Of a stretch of 64,000 bases of DNA, positions 55,261-64,000 are shown piece after piece. Both the position numbers and the translations under genes were made by a program. Numbering within the stretch: the first letter of the stretch is position 1; each line of letters begins with the position of its first letter. Source of the DNA: Perognathus longimembris pacificus (lineage: Eukaryota; Chordata; Mammalia; Rodentia; Heteromyidae); NCBI RefSeq assembly GCF_023159225.1, contig NC_063167.1, forward strand, positions 21,331,360 through 21,395,359. Reading direction: 5' to 3'. A model generated the notes under the pieces. The model was not told the DNA's origin and did not search any database. It was given only the letters and a program-made list of their open reading frames with translations.

Positions 55261-55797
55261 AAAAGCAGTTGCTGCGGAATCATCCTGTGGGTCGTGCCTT
55301 GCTTGAGATCGAGACTTAGGAATTTATCTCAAAATGGGCAGGGAAGAAAGCTAGAGGCTAAAGCTAAGATCCGCTCCCCCCCCCCCCCCCCGCCTTGCAC
55401 TGTGAGTGTGAAGGAAGAGGTAGGCACAGTCCCTTGGGAGCAGAGGGTGCCAGGATTCCTAATAGTTCTGAAGACTTCTTGAGGTGAAAGTTTCCCCTGA
55501 GCTAGCTCTTAAGAAAAGAGAAGAGGTGCCTATGGAACGAGTCCAACAGCCCCAGGAAAGGTCAAGTAGGAGGGATGGCGGCTAGTCTAGCTGGGTGTGG
55601 TCAGCTTGTGTAACTGCTTCCAGGTCCTTGTGGAGTAATTGGTACCATCCAATCTACTTGTATCAGACAAAGTGTTTTTTGTGGTTTGCAGAGTCAAAAG
55701 ACTTTGGTGACCATCTTTCCAATCCAAGACTTAGTAGCAGGAGTACATCTTCAGAAAGGCCAAACAAAGAAAAAAGCAAATGCAGAAAGGATTTCTT

Positions 55798-56010
55798 TTT
55801 TTTTTTTTTTTTTTTTTTGGCCAGTCCTGGGCCTTGGACTCAGGGCCTGAGCACTGTCCCTGGCTTCTTCCCGCTCAAGGCTAGCACTCTGCCACTTGAG
55901 CCACAGTGCCGCTTCTGGCCGTTTTCTGTATATGTGGTGCTGGGGAATCGAACCTAGGGCCTCGTGTATCCGAGGCAGGCACTCTTGCCGCTAGGCTATA
56001 TCCCCAGCCC
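55798..56010 (-). mobile_element. ID-headed dimeric SINE (IDL-Geo-like), antisense, with target duplication
   Basis: The plus strand shows a long T run, GGCCAGTCCTGGGCCTTGGA, CTCTGCCACTTGAGCCACAG, GGGGAATCGAACCTAGGGCC and TATCCCCAGCCC. CAGAAAGGATTTCTT lies at 55783-55797 and 56011-56025 as a 15-base perfect target duplication. The long T run and close match to the other copies suggest recent insertion. Confidence 0.95.
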
Positions 56011-56029
56011 CAGAAAGGATTTCTTGATG

Positions 56030-57070
56030 GGCAGCTTTGGGGAAGGAAGAAGTGTGTGCTACGTGGCATTTCACTTACTTTGGTGGATCCTTGTGGCTGG
56101 CTCCCATCCCACAGGCCTGCGAGCCACTTCACCCACAGGTGAAGCCAATGAGACTCCGGACCCCAAGGTGCTGCTTTGCATGAATTGCTCTCTCAAGCCA
56201 TGAAACAACGGGATGAAGCTTGCTTTTCTGGAAGACTTGCTTAAGATACACATCTTCTTTTTTATCATTATTTTCAAAGCATAAGTGAAAGGAGCAAGAC
56301 CCATACATGGAAACTTGGGCCAATGTTCCAGAGCAGAAACTAGTACTGAATATATATATTCTCCAGGACAGCGTCTTCTCCCCTTGGGAGAGTCAGATAC
56401 CTCTTTGAGAGCCAGAGGTACCCCCTTTCTTCCGCATGTCTCCATCTTTTGAAAACAATTGCAGAGATTCCCTTAGGCTGCAGATTCAAATCCTTTGCTC
56501 TGAGACCTTGAGCTTAAACAAATACCCCCTTCCCTTGAGTCCCTGGTGTGGGATTTAGTGTCCCATCATCCTGACAGCAAGGCATCCTTGTCTTTAGTTC
56601 TCAAGTGAATTGAAAGTGAAGTAGGCATAGTACTGCCAGGCAGAAGCTCATGGATGTTCGTCCTTCCCTCCTCCAGTGCCCCTAAACATCACCCTTCGAT
56701 CCCTTGCCTCCTCCTCCTTTTCCTTCCCTTTTCCCATCTCATCCTGTGCATTTGGGTCTAGGGTGTTTCCCACCTTTCACCAGCTCCATCCTCTGAGGCA
56801 CAACAATAATGCTGCTCAGACTGGGTGGCCAGACCCTCCAGGGTCTCTCCATGGTGGCCCCAACTTGACCTTTAGATGCACATCTTGCTGTGCTGCATAC
56901 TCTGTTAGCAAGAGTGCATGGCCTTGCCTCCGTTCAGATTACCTCACTTCAGAAGGAATATCCCTCTCATCATCCCTCTGACAATCAAGCTCTTACCCAC
57001 CCTTAAAGACCTAGAATACGTTCTTGTCCTTTGGAGTCTTCACTGCTTGTCACACTCAACATTTCTTTCT
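56030..57070. other. Unannotated non-coding stretch
   Basis: No recognised exon or repeat over most of its length. The part at 56940-57060 may be an old sense L2 fragment. Confidence 0.4.
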
Positions 57071-57076
57071 ACTTCC

Positions 57077-57330
57077 TCCTCCTCCTCCTCTTTTCCTATG
57101 CCCCCTTTTCCTCTTCCTCCTCCTCCTTCCAGTGTTAGAGATCAAGCCCAGGAACTTGTTCATGGTAGATAAGTACAACTGAACTACTATGTCCCAAGTC
57201 CTTTTCTTCCTTTTTCTTCTTCTTCTCTTCCTTCACCCCTTTTCTTTTTCTCCTTTATTCTCCATTCTTCCTTCCTTCCTTCTTTCTTTCCTTCCTTCCT
57301 TCCTGCCTTCCTGCCTGCCTGCCTTCCTTC
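57077..57330 (+). repeat. Pyrimidine-rich (CTT/CCT/CTTC)n tracts
   Basis: CTCCTC units at 57077-57130, then CTTCTT and CTTCCTTC units to 57330. Short reversed ID-like (about 57131-57205) and B1-like (57340-57420) pieces lie between and after. Confidence 0.85.
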
Positions 57331-57420
57331 TAATGGAGGGTCTGGCTACCCAGGCTGGTGTCAAACTCATGGACTCAAGTGATCGTCCCTCCTTGTCCTC
57401 CTGAGTATTAAGACTATAGG
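57131..57420 (-). mobile_element. Decayed B1/ID SINE split by pyrimidine repeat
   Basis: AGAGATCAAGCCCAGGAACT and ACTGAACTACTATGTCCCAA resemble the reversed ID half. CTACCCAGGCTGGTGTCAAA and CTCAAGTGATCGTCC resemble the reversed B1 half. Confidence 0.6.
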
Positions 57421-57619
57421 TGAAAAAAAAAAGACTATAGGTGCCTACTACTATCCTCTTTTTAATAGAAGTAAAGTGATAGCTCTTTTCCTGGGAGTTT
57501 TAAGGTATCTAATATAACTTGACTATCTTAAAAGGTTTCTTTATTAATGAAATAATGTATATTATGTTTACACAGCACCTGGAGTAGATAAAGACTCCAC
57601 AGTCATAATTTTTACCATT

Positions 57620-57780
57620 ACTGCCATTGCTATCATCACTATTACCACCACCACCAACAACAACAGCATTACCATAGTTACTGTCACTATCATCATCAAA
57701 TCCCCATCAGTAACATCATCTTGGTCACCACCATCATCACCACTACCACCACCATCATAATTACCATCATCATTGTTATT
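57620..57780 (+). repeat. (CAT/CAC)n-rich trinucleotide tract
   Basis: Imperfect ATC, ACC and CAT units for about 160 bases. Confidence 0.9.
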
Positions 57781-58276
57781 CTGAAGGATAAAAATGGCAG
57801 GACAAGAATGCTGTGGGGAGAGGAGACATTATGTATCAAGCTGAGGGACACATAACTCAAGTGAGGACAACATTTTGCTTTAAGTCTCTTGGGTGCCAAG
57901 AGAGACTATAATGGTTTGTTTTCATTGCTCATATTCTCCCATGAGAGAAAGCAGAAGACATCATGAGACAAACACTTGCCTGGCTCTGAGGGTCTCACAG
58001 TGGTTCTTTGTACAGCATGATGAAGTAGAAGAGTCAGGTTGAAAGCTGTGGTTATGCTGTCCATTGTCCACAGTCCCCCCAAACACAGCTGTCCACATAG
58101 TTCTGACATGGAACTTCTGATGGGATGGTGGTCACATGGCTCATACTACATTCCATCTTGTGGCAATAACACCTCCTCTTCCACGTCACCATGAGCTCCC
58201 CAAGGCCCAAGCCTAAATCTCACTCAACTTTGTCTCCCCTGTATCCATTCAAGTTCCCAGAACTCCATGACTGTCG

Positions 58277-58322
58277 TGTGTATGTATATGTGTGTGTGTG
58301 TGTGTGTGTGTACAAGTGTGTG
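58277..58322 (+). repeat. (TG)n microsatellite
   Basis: TATGTG units, then about 12 TG units. Confidence 0.94.
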
Positions 58323-58539
58323 AGGACACAAATGCTGGATGAGCCATTATAATGCCACCCCAAGTGAGGCCCAGAGCAAAGGACCACAGTAATCAGAGGA
58401 AACAGTGAGGGATGTGGAGGTAGAATATCAATAAACCAAGATGTGGCAGGGTTTGTGTCTCCTTCTACCTTAGTACAACTTGAGCAACTTGATGTACTAA
58501 GTTCTGTATTTCAATTTTTTGCCTTGTTTCATGGTCTTT

Positions 58540-58680
58540 GCAATCCTTTCTAGTAGTTGTCCAGTAGTACTCCCATTCTGTAGATAGTAAGGTAAGGCTC
58601 AGAGAGGTTAAATGACTTGCCTGGGGTTATTCAGCTGAGAGGGCGCAGAGCTGGAATGGGAACTCTTCGGCACTTCAAGG
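58540..58680 (+). mobile_element. MIR-type SINE relic
   Basis: AAGGTAAGGCTCAGAGAGGT, TAAATGACTTGCCTGGGGTT and GGGCGCAGAGCTGGAATGGG match the MIR 3' half. Confidence 0.75.
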
Positions 58681-58789
58681 CCTGAGTTCTCCTGGACACC
58701 AGGAGCCCTTCAGTATATTCTGCTTAGCATCAAGAGCCATGAGCCCGGCCAGGAAGATGAACCGTGATTAACATCCCACTTCCCGTGTC

Positions 58790-59060
58790 CCCCTTTGTAA
58801 TTTAATTTTATAGTTTCAGGAGCTGTGTCGCAGGTTGTGGGAGTCCACAGAGATGGGCCACCAGTGGTTTGGTTTAATCCCCGTTTTAATATCTTTGTTG
58901 CAACGTTCTTTCCAATTCAGCTCCCAAGTCACATTAAAAAAAAATACCTCTTCCTTAGGGTAAGCCTTCCCTTATTAAACAGATTCAAATGAAAAGTTTT
59001 AAAGATAATTTGAACAATAAGAATCACTCTGTATCTCCCAGCTGAAGCTCCTTTATTGCT
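58790..59060. other. AT-richer, repeat-poor non-coding stretch
   Basis: Sequence such as TTGTAATTTAATTTTATAGT and GGTTTGGTTTAATCCCCGTT has no recognisable repeat. The last could include a bicoid-type TAATCC core. Possible conserved element; unverified. Confidence 0.3.
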
Positions 59061-59632
59061 GTATTTATTCCCCAGTATTTCCTGTCTCATTCCCCAGCTC
59101 ACTGAATCCTTCATTTCCCTCCGCCCCCCCCCCCCCCGCCCCTCACCACACACACCGTCCATGGCCCATCTCACGGGTCTGCTCCCCTCCCTGGAGGGAG
59201 GCTCAGGGAGATGCTGTAGGAATAGGCAAGGTGTCTACGCACCACTGTGCTCTCTAAGGCTGCTGTACCCTCCCTGGCTGTCTCACTGACTGGCAGAGAA
59301 TTGCTGCAAAGCAGCGGGAGGGAGATCCCCAGGTACCACGGTGTGTCCTGAGTGCACAACCAGGAGGTGTGGGAGCTGGGGGAGGGCAGGCAGGTGGAGA
59401 AAGGATACCTGTCGGATTACCTGTCGGATTCCTCATTCTAAACACAAAATTGCCTTTTCTCCAAGGAAGCCCCGGGAATCTGTATTTGCAATAAGCACCC
59501 AGACCCACTCTTGATGCACATGGATACAAATTCCCTACTTTAGAGAGTGGTCAAAGAAGAGGAACCCTAGGCTTATAAGGCAAGGATAGGCTCCAGCTCT
59601 GCCAAAGAAGTGTTTGCAAAGTAAAGCAGGGA

Positions 59633-59713
59633 AGGAAGGAAAGGAAGGGAGGAAGGGAGGGAGGGAAGGAGGGAGAGGAAGGAGGAAGAGAGAGAGGGAG
59701 GGAAGGAGGGAGG
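59633..59713 (+). repeat. (GGAA/GGGA)n purine tract
   Basis: AAGGAAGG and GGGAGGGA units for about 80 bases. Confidence 0.95.
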
Positions 59714-59849
59714 AGCCTGACCTTTACTGAGCTCCAAGTGTATACCAGAGACACAGAGTCTGCTCTGTGTGATGGCCTTTGCTGGGAAGTGAGATGAATA
59801 GGCCTGGTGTTCTGGGAGTGGGAAGGTTTCTCAAGGTTGTCTTCTTTGA

Positions 59850-60130
59850 GCTGGGGAGGGTGTCAACATTTCATCCTCATTTAGCAGATGAAGAGGCCAA
59901 GACCTCAGAGACCTTCCCTGACTTCACACCTTAGTGAATGGGGCTCCTCCAGGCTGTGAACTGGGTCAGCAGGACTCCAAAGCCTGCAGCTAGGCCTGGT
60001 TCTCTGGCTTTCCTAGTCAGAGCCTCTAACATTTGCATAGGGCGCCTTACAATTTACCAAGCGCTTTTACATTCATCTTCTTACTTAATCCTCACTGAGA
60101 CCAGGAAAGTAGAGGAGGGCTGGGGGTGGG
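59850..60130 (+). mobile_element. MIR-type SINE relics (two)
   Basis: AACATTTCATCCTCATTTAG with CAGATGAAGAGGCCAAGAC (to about 59960), and GCATAGGGCGCCTTACAATT, ACCAAGCGCTTTTACATTCA and TCTTACTTAATCCTCACTGA (60028-60105) are two MIR segments. Confidence 0.7.
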
Positions 60131-60399
60131 GAGGCTGATGTTTTTCTAAGCCCCTCCCCCTGACCAAAGATGTCCCAACCCACAGATGCCAGTCTGAGCA
60201 TCTTTTGGACACAGGCTACTTAAGTGACTGCTGAATGTGCCCCCTTTCTCAACTGACATGCTCCCTGCCCCCCTCCCCCGGAATCCCCAGACTGAGAGAA
60301 GTGGTCCAGGCCTGGAAGCGATGAGAGAGAGACAGATGGAGTTGACCTGCTCTCCCTGTTTGCATTCCTTCCTGGTGGCTTTTCTAGCAAGAAGGCTAT

Positions 60400-60665
60400 G
60401 GTGGATTGTGTAAGTGCATGGGCCTGTACGTGCACTGGTATGTGCACATGAGTGTGCAGGGGTGTGTGCAATCATGGCATGTGTGTTCATAGCTATGGTG
60501 AATGTAGATTGCTGTGGTATGTTATGTGTACATGAATGCATGGAGTGAATGTGGGGTGTGTGTGTGTGTGTTTGTATGCATGTGGTGTGTATATGTATGT
60601 GGTGTATGTATTGGTGTGTGTGTGTATGTATGTATGTATGGTGTATGTATGTGTGTGAATTTTTG
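60400..60665 (+). repeat. Degenerate TG/TATG/GTATG-rich tract
   Basis: Imperfect TGTG, GTATG and TGCATG units for about 260 bases, purest at 60555-60660. Confidence 0.9.
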
Positions 60666-60984
60666 CTGTGGGATATACTGTATGGGGAAGTATAGTAATT
60701 CCTGGATCTGGAGCTCAGGGAAGGTAGAAGGAGACACAAGGCATCCTTGACAAAACAACAGAGGCTGCCTCCCTTTCCACCACCCTGGGTGAAAGACCCA
60801 GAATCACACACCAGCCTCTGCCAGAGGCCAGTGTAGCACGCCCCTGAGGATGATGCAGCTGGACACCAGAGTCTCTGCCCCCTCTAGAAGGGGCTCTCCT
60901 TGTCTGCCCCTCCTCCGCCCTCCACAGCAGCATGTCCAGTCACTGGCTTGTCCTCCCTCAGATTTAGGGTTGAGAGGACTGAGA

Positions 60985-61125
60985 GCCACATGAACCTGGG
61001 CCCCAATCCTGGTTCTCTCCAGTGAACTTGAAAAGTGCTTTTAACTTTCCTGATCTTCCTCACCTCTAGTGGTTGTAGTGAGGACACGTGGCAGGTGTAA
61101 TCCCTGGCACCTAGCAATGTCATCA
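60985..61125 (+). mobile_element. MIRb-type SINE relic
   Basis: CCTGGGCCCCAATCCTGGTT, TTAACTTTCCTGATCTTCCT and CCCTGGCACCTAGCA follow MIRb. Confidence 0.6.
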
Positions 61126-61279
61126 CAGGTTGTGGTGGCTCTTTCTCCTCCCCTCCCATCATCCCCCCCCGCCCCCCGCCGCCACCCGTAGCTCCACATG
61201 CATGAAAACCAGAGCTTGATAACCTCCTTACTTGGATCTCAACTAGGCCTTTGGAATAAATTTGTTTAGCATCACCTCT

Positions 61280-61500
61280 AAGGCCTGGAAGATTCTGACA
61301 CTACCTTTATGTCTTATCTTACCTTGTGCCATGCCACTTTCCTTTGGCATGCTACCCCCACTTCCATTTAGCTCTCTTTCTCATCCATAATCTTTGTTCA
61401 TGCTGTTCCCTGTGTCCAGAACCCTCTAGAATCCTTCACCTGGTGTAATGCTTATGACCAGTTAGGCTTCAATGAGGCTCCTCTTGTCCTCATTTAGGTC
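61280..61500 (+). mobile_element. L2 LINE relic, sense
   Basis: TGTTCATGCTGTTCCCTGTG with TCCAGAACCCTCTAGAATCC, and GCTTCAATGAGGCTCCTCTT, fit sense L2. Confidence 0.5.
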
Positions 61501-61689
61501 TATGTCCTTGGTACTGTCCCGCACAGCATTTTGCTCTTGGTTTCCAAGTCAGGAGCATCCTGAGTCATCAGTTCATTGTTTTTCATCCCTTCTTCATTCT
61601 GTGGCCTTGGGAAAAAAATCACCTAACTTCTCTGTCCATGGCTTCTTCATGTTTAAAACTGGGATGATTGTCTCTTCATTTGTGTCAGT

Positions 61690-61850
61690 GAGTGTTTGAC
61701 TTATAACAAAATGCCACGAAACTTCATGGCTGAAAACTACAGCTGTGTCCCTAGCCCTCGTGCCTACAGTGAAGTAATTCAGACTGGGTTCAGCTGGGTG
61801 CTTCTTCTGAGGTAAACTGTGCTTGGCTGACCTGGGCTGGCGCTCTTAAT
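61690..61850 (-). mobile_element. Possible MLT1-type MaLR LTR fragment, antisense
   Basis: TATAACAAAATGCCACGAAA, CTTCATGGCTGAAAACTACA, GGTTCAGCTGGGTGCTTCTT and GACCTGGGCTGGCGCTC resemble reversed MLT1 sequence. Confidence 0.45.
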
Positions 61851-63369
61851 TGTGGGTCTGCCTTTAGCTGGTAGGTTTGCCAACTGTAGCCAACTGTGGC
61901 TCCCTCTTCCTCTACCTGGTATGTCATCATGTAGCAGGCTAGCTGGGCCTGTTCACCTACAGGTTCTTAGTCCCAAGAGAAATAAAGAGATTAAGCCCTG
62001 GTGCCTAAGCACATTGGAACCATCTGATGTCTTACTGAACCAAGAATGGAGGCAACTATGAAAGGGTGCAGGTACTGGAAAGCATGATAAAGTGGAGGAT
62101 CTTTAATGAGTTTATCACAGGACCCCATTGGGGATGCCTGGGGATTAATGAGGGCTTCCTAGGAGAAGTGCTTAGCATAGTGGCTGGCTTCTTAGTTAGC
62201 CAATAATAAGTGATGAATTTATTATTTTTGTGAAATGGGACTTGAGACTTAGACTGCTTGCTAAAGGCCTGGCCTGCGTGAAACAGTAGGGATTTGATTC
62301 TAGGTTCTGCTTCTCTTGGGGCACTGACCTCTCCACAACGCTGCTTTGTCGTCCTGCCCCAGTGGAGGCATAAAGAAGTCAAAAATCTCACCTGCAGACA
62401 GGCGGGCCACCATCAGAACCCAACTCTGTGTGACTCTAGTGCTTTCTACCTGCTTCTATCCTGAGCACCCGATCTGGATACTGTGTTTGTGGCTGGTGTA
62501 AAGACGCCATCGCTGGAAGAAAATGCTTTGTGTCAGTGCTCTCCTCTAGCACTCACAATTTTTCTGCTTGCATTTTTTTCCCCCTGTTGTTTGGCTCAGA
62601 TGAATAGCAGTTTTCATCTTTTCTCTGTGTTATCATGTACACAGAACTGCTGCTGGGGGAACGAACAACATGCTTGCTTAGTCATTATTCTGGGAAGGGG
62701 TGCCAGCCAGTCAATAGCCTTTATTTTCACACAACTCAGTACACTACAAATGCAGAAATAATGCCATGTATCTGAGTACAGAGCCACAATCAGACATCTA
62801 TCATTTTTGGGGGTAGGCAAGGCCAAAGAAGTGGAGCCACGCATTCTGTGGGCACACATTCTGACTTGCTTCCTTGGTGAGGAATCAAGAGTTTGGTTGC
62901 CCTGACTGAATGATTTACTGGACTGGATAGAGTCTGATAGATTTTTATTTTTAAAAATAAACCCAAAGGAGAAAGCAGAAAGCACAAGAGAAGTGTCAGA
63001 CCTAGCAAAACTTCTCTAGGAAAAAATAAATAAAAGGTGGGTTCCAGAAAATACAGGGGGAACATGGAACTCAGCAAAGTTGTAGGGGGGCATGAGAGAT
63101 CTTGGTGTGAATCACGGGGCCAGTCAGAGTTAGTGTGCATTCTGCCTTGGGTCTGACCGGGTACCACCTTGTAGAGCTTGAGAGTTCTTAGGACCAGACC
63201 AAACAGGATGGTTAAGGTCATCCAATCAGATGCCCGGTCAGAGGTGGTACCGTGGCCAGGCAGGCAGAAAGCAGTGGAAAAAGCTAGGGCATTCTTCCAA
63301 ATAAGGAATAGGAATGTGTACAAAGGAACAAAGAACTTTGAGAGATGGATGAGGGCAAAAGCAAACAAG
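61851..63369. other. Unannotated non-coding stretch
   Basis: No exon or firm repeat call. A weak MIR-like piece lies near 62385-62460. The minus-strand frame at 62790-63374 has a hydrophobic look but no recognisable domain, no family I know and no splice support. Confidence 0.4.
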
Positions 63370-63990
63370 CTCACTCACTCTTTTATTCAACAAGTACTTA
63401 TTGAGCTAGAGTTATGAGCCAAACACTGCCTTAGGCTTAGAGACCTCTGGAGTGAACCAGGCAAGAGTCTCCCTTTGTGGAGTGGATGTTGTGGGGGTAT
63501 AAAGATGGAGAGAGGAGGAATACGATAGTGGTAAGCACTAGGAAGGAAATACACAGGTTGATGGGGTGGAGTGTGCCTAGTAAGTGGAGGGGGGGTGTAT
63601 TAAAAATGCAGCTGCAAAGGGTGCATTGAGAATAGAACGCCTGACCTGAGGCAGGAAGGAGGAGGGGAAGGAGATAGTCCAAGAATAATCGGCTATATAT
63701 GGAAGGAGTAGGGGACTAGAAGGACATTCAATGGAAAATGCAAAGGCCCTGAGGCTGGAATGAACTTGGCTTTTCAAGGGGTAGATAATAAAAGACAGGT
63801 TGTCTCTGGAAGAAGAGGGAGACAGGGCCAATGTGTGAAGTCTTTGGGGGATCATCAGGAGTTTGGATTTTTATCCCATGTGTAATGAGATTCTACGAGA
63901 GGGTTTTAAGTAGGATCTGAGTTCTGAGCGTGTCTTAGCTCTGTGGGCACGTAGTTTTCTAGAACAAATAAGAATGAGCAAATCTGACTT
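63370..63990 (-). mobile_element. L2 LINE relic, antisense, long fragment
   Basis: TATTCAACAAGTACTTATTG, CCAAACACTGCCTTAGGCTT, TGCAAAGGCCCTGAGGCTGG and GGAGTTTGGATTTTTATCCC follow the antisense L2 end and body for over 600 bases to the window edge. Confidence 0.8.
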
Positions 63991-64000
63991 TCTTGGGGGT

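Noticed and set aside
62790..63374. 194-codon minus-strand frame with hydrophobic segments
   Set aside because: No family recognised, no splice or promoter evidence, and ordinary base composition for chance frames.

Overview
This is a window of mammalian nuclear DNA, most likely from a rodent. Almost all of it is interspersed repeats, microsatellites and non-coding sequence. Three observations point to the host group. Many copies belong to a dimeric SINE with a 7SL/B1-like left half and a tRNA-like right half (A box near TGGCTCAAGTGG, B box near GTTCAAGCC). A second SINE has an ID-like head (TGGCCTAGTGGCAAGAGTGC) joined to that same right half. MaLR-type LTRs and a short, recently inserted L1 are also present. 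The ID-headed SINE resembles what I know as the IDL-Geo and Geo elements of pocket mice and kangaroo rats (Geomyoidea). A heteromyid or other castorimorph rodent is therefore my inference, made without any database search. I see no bacterial, viral-genome or CRISPR-type system.

One protein-coding exon is supportable: positions 34372 to 34183 on the minus strand. It begins at an ATG inside a strong CpG island, encodes 63 codons plus one base, ends in a proline run followed by a leucine-rich segment typical of a signal peptide, and stops at a consensus GTAAGT donor. It looks like the first coding exon of a secreted or membrane protein. I cannot name the gene. If the reading is right, positions 1-34182 are its first intron (or more of the gene body) and positions 34373-64000 are upstream promoter and intergenic DNA. 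I found no second convincing exon.

Layout. From 1 to 33000 lies repeat-dense DNA: an L1 3' end with perfect target-site duplications (431-1368), two MaLR LTRs (about 5165-5590 and 11046-11415), ancient L1M fragments, L2 and MIR relics, many SINEs, and long (CA)n, (TC)n and (GGGAA)n arrays. From 33100 to 36130 lies the CpG-rich promoter domain with exon 1. From 36200 to 64000 lies the presumed upstream flank. It has L2/MIR relics, an antisense MaLR LTR split by a SINE (37700-38315), two further ID-headed SINEs with visible target duplications, a second small CpG-rich patch (48400-48720), and several AT-rich, repeat-poor stretches that could be conserved regulatory DNA.

The most informative observations are the first-exon/CpG-island unit, the clean retroposition footprints, a SINE whose tail carries a copy of its own head, and the repeated association of microsatellites with SINE 3' ends. 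Repeat family names are from memory of consensus sequences and have not been checked with a masking program.
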